From assembly GCA_009782175.1 (NCBI GenBank), contig WRKR01000021.1:10389-45394 (forward strand): DNA of 35,006 bases, in the 5' to 3' direction. Positions 34,991 through 35,006 of the stretch are shown in pieces. The translations under genes and the position numbers were made by a program. Numbering within the stretch: position 1 is the stretch's first letter; each line of letters opens with the position of its first letter. Origin of the DNA: Cystobacterineae bacterium. GTDB taxonomy: Bacteria; Myxococcota; Myxococcia; Myxococcales; Myxococcaceae. The notes beneath the pieces are model-generated. The model was given only the letters and a program-made list of their open reading frames with translations. It was not told the DNA's origin and did not search any database.

Positions 34991-35006
34991 CAAGCGAGAG
35001 CAAGCT

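Overview
The window looks like a chromosomal segment from a Gram-negative bacterium of deltaproteobacterial type, perhaps Myxococcota or a relative. The support is the style of RpoA, SecY and the ribosomal proteins, the zinc-binding forms of S4 and L36, and the groESL, metH, rpoZ and SPFH/NfeD neighbours. The assignment is inferred from sequence style only; no rRNA gene is present. TTG and GTG starts are common.

Layout. (1) 1-1875: two paralogous small proteins flank a gene that joins a Flp-pilin-like membrane segment to a CHAP/NlpC-like cysteine amidase domain. This resembles an effector with immunity proteins. (2) 1876-2311: intergenic DNA with a 12-bp tandem array. (3) 2312-17008: a fused S10-spc-alpha ribosomal super-operon from rpsJ to rplQ with secY, adk, infA and rpoA. 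It lacks rplC (L3), rpsN (S14) and map at their usual places. A 500-bp gap of 13-bp and T-rich tandem repeats separates rpsD from rpoA. (4) 17009-21810: an accessory island. It holds a DUF4474-like protein with an LEA-like N-terminus, a frameshifted remnant of a phage terminase small subunit, a HigB/HigA-like (HI1419/HI1420) toxin-antitoxin pair, and a multi-spanning membrane protein. The toxin of the pair is broken by an insert of about 86 bp. Copies of a palindromic repeat lie next to the island genes, and the island ends at tRNA-Arg(CCG). (5) 21811-31182: housekeeping genes: tRNA-Arg, qmcA-like and nfeD-like, a secreted protein of unknown function, metH, a small membrane protein, groEL/groES with a large inverted repeat at the promoter, a Nudix hydrolase and rpoZ. 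(6) 31456-35006: a serine-palmitoyltransferase-like protein without its catalytic lysine, tRNA-Val(TAC), tRNA-Asp(GTC), a GLUG-repeat surface protein, and a cluster of short hairpins.

How the parts work together. The super-operon supplies most of the 30S and 50S proteins, the core RNA polymerase alpha subunit, the Sec channel, adenylate kinase and IF-1 as one growth-linked unit. GroES/GroEL handle protein folding, and the omega subunit lies further along. The most unusual pieces are the pilin-anchored amidase locus, the LCB1-like pseudoenzyme, the missing ribosomal genes, and the island with its disrupted toxin and dispersed palindromes. All family assignments come from reading motifs by eye.
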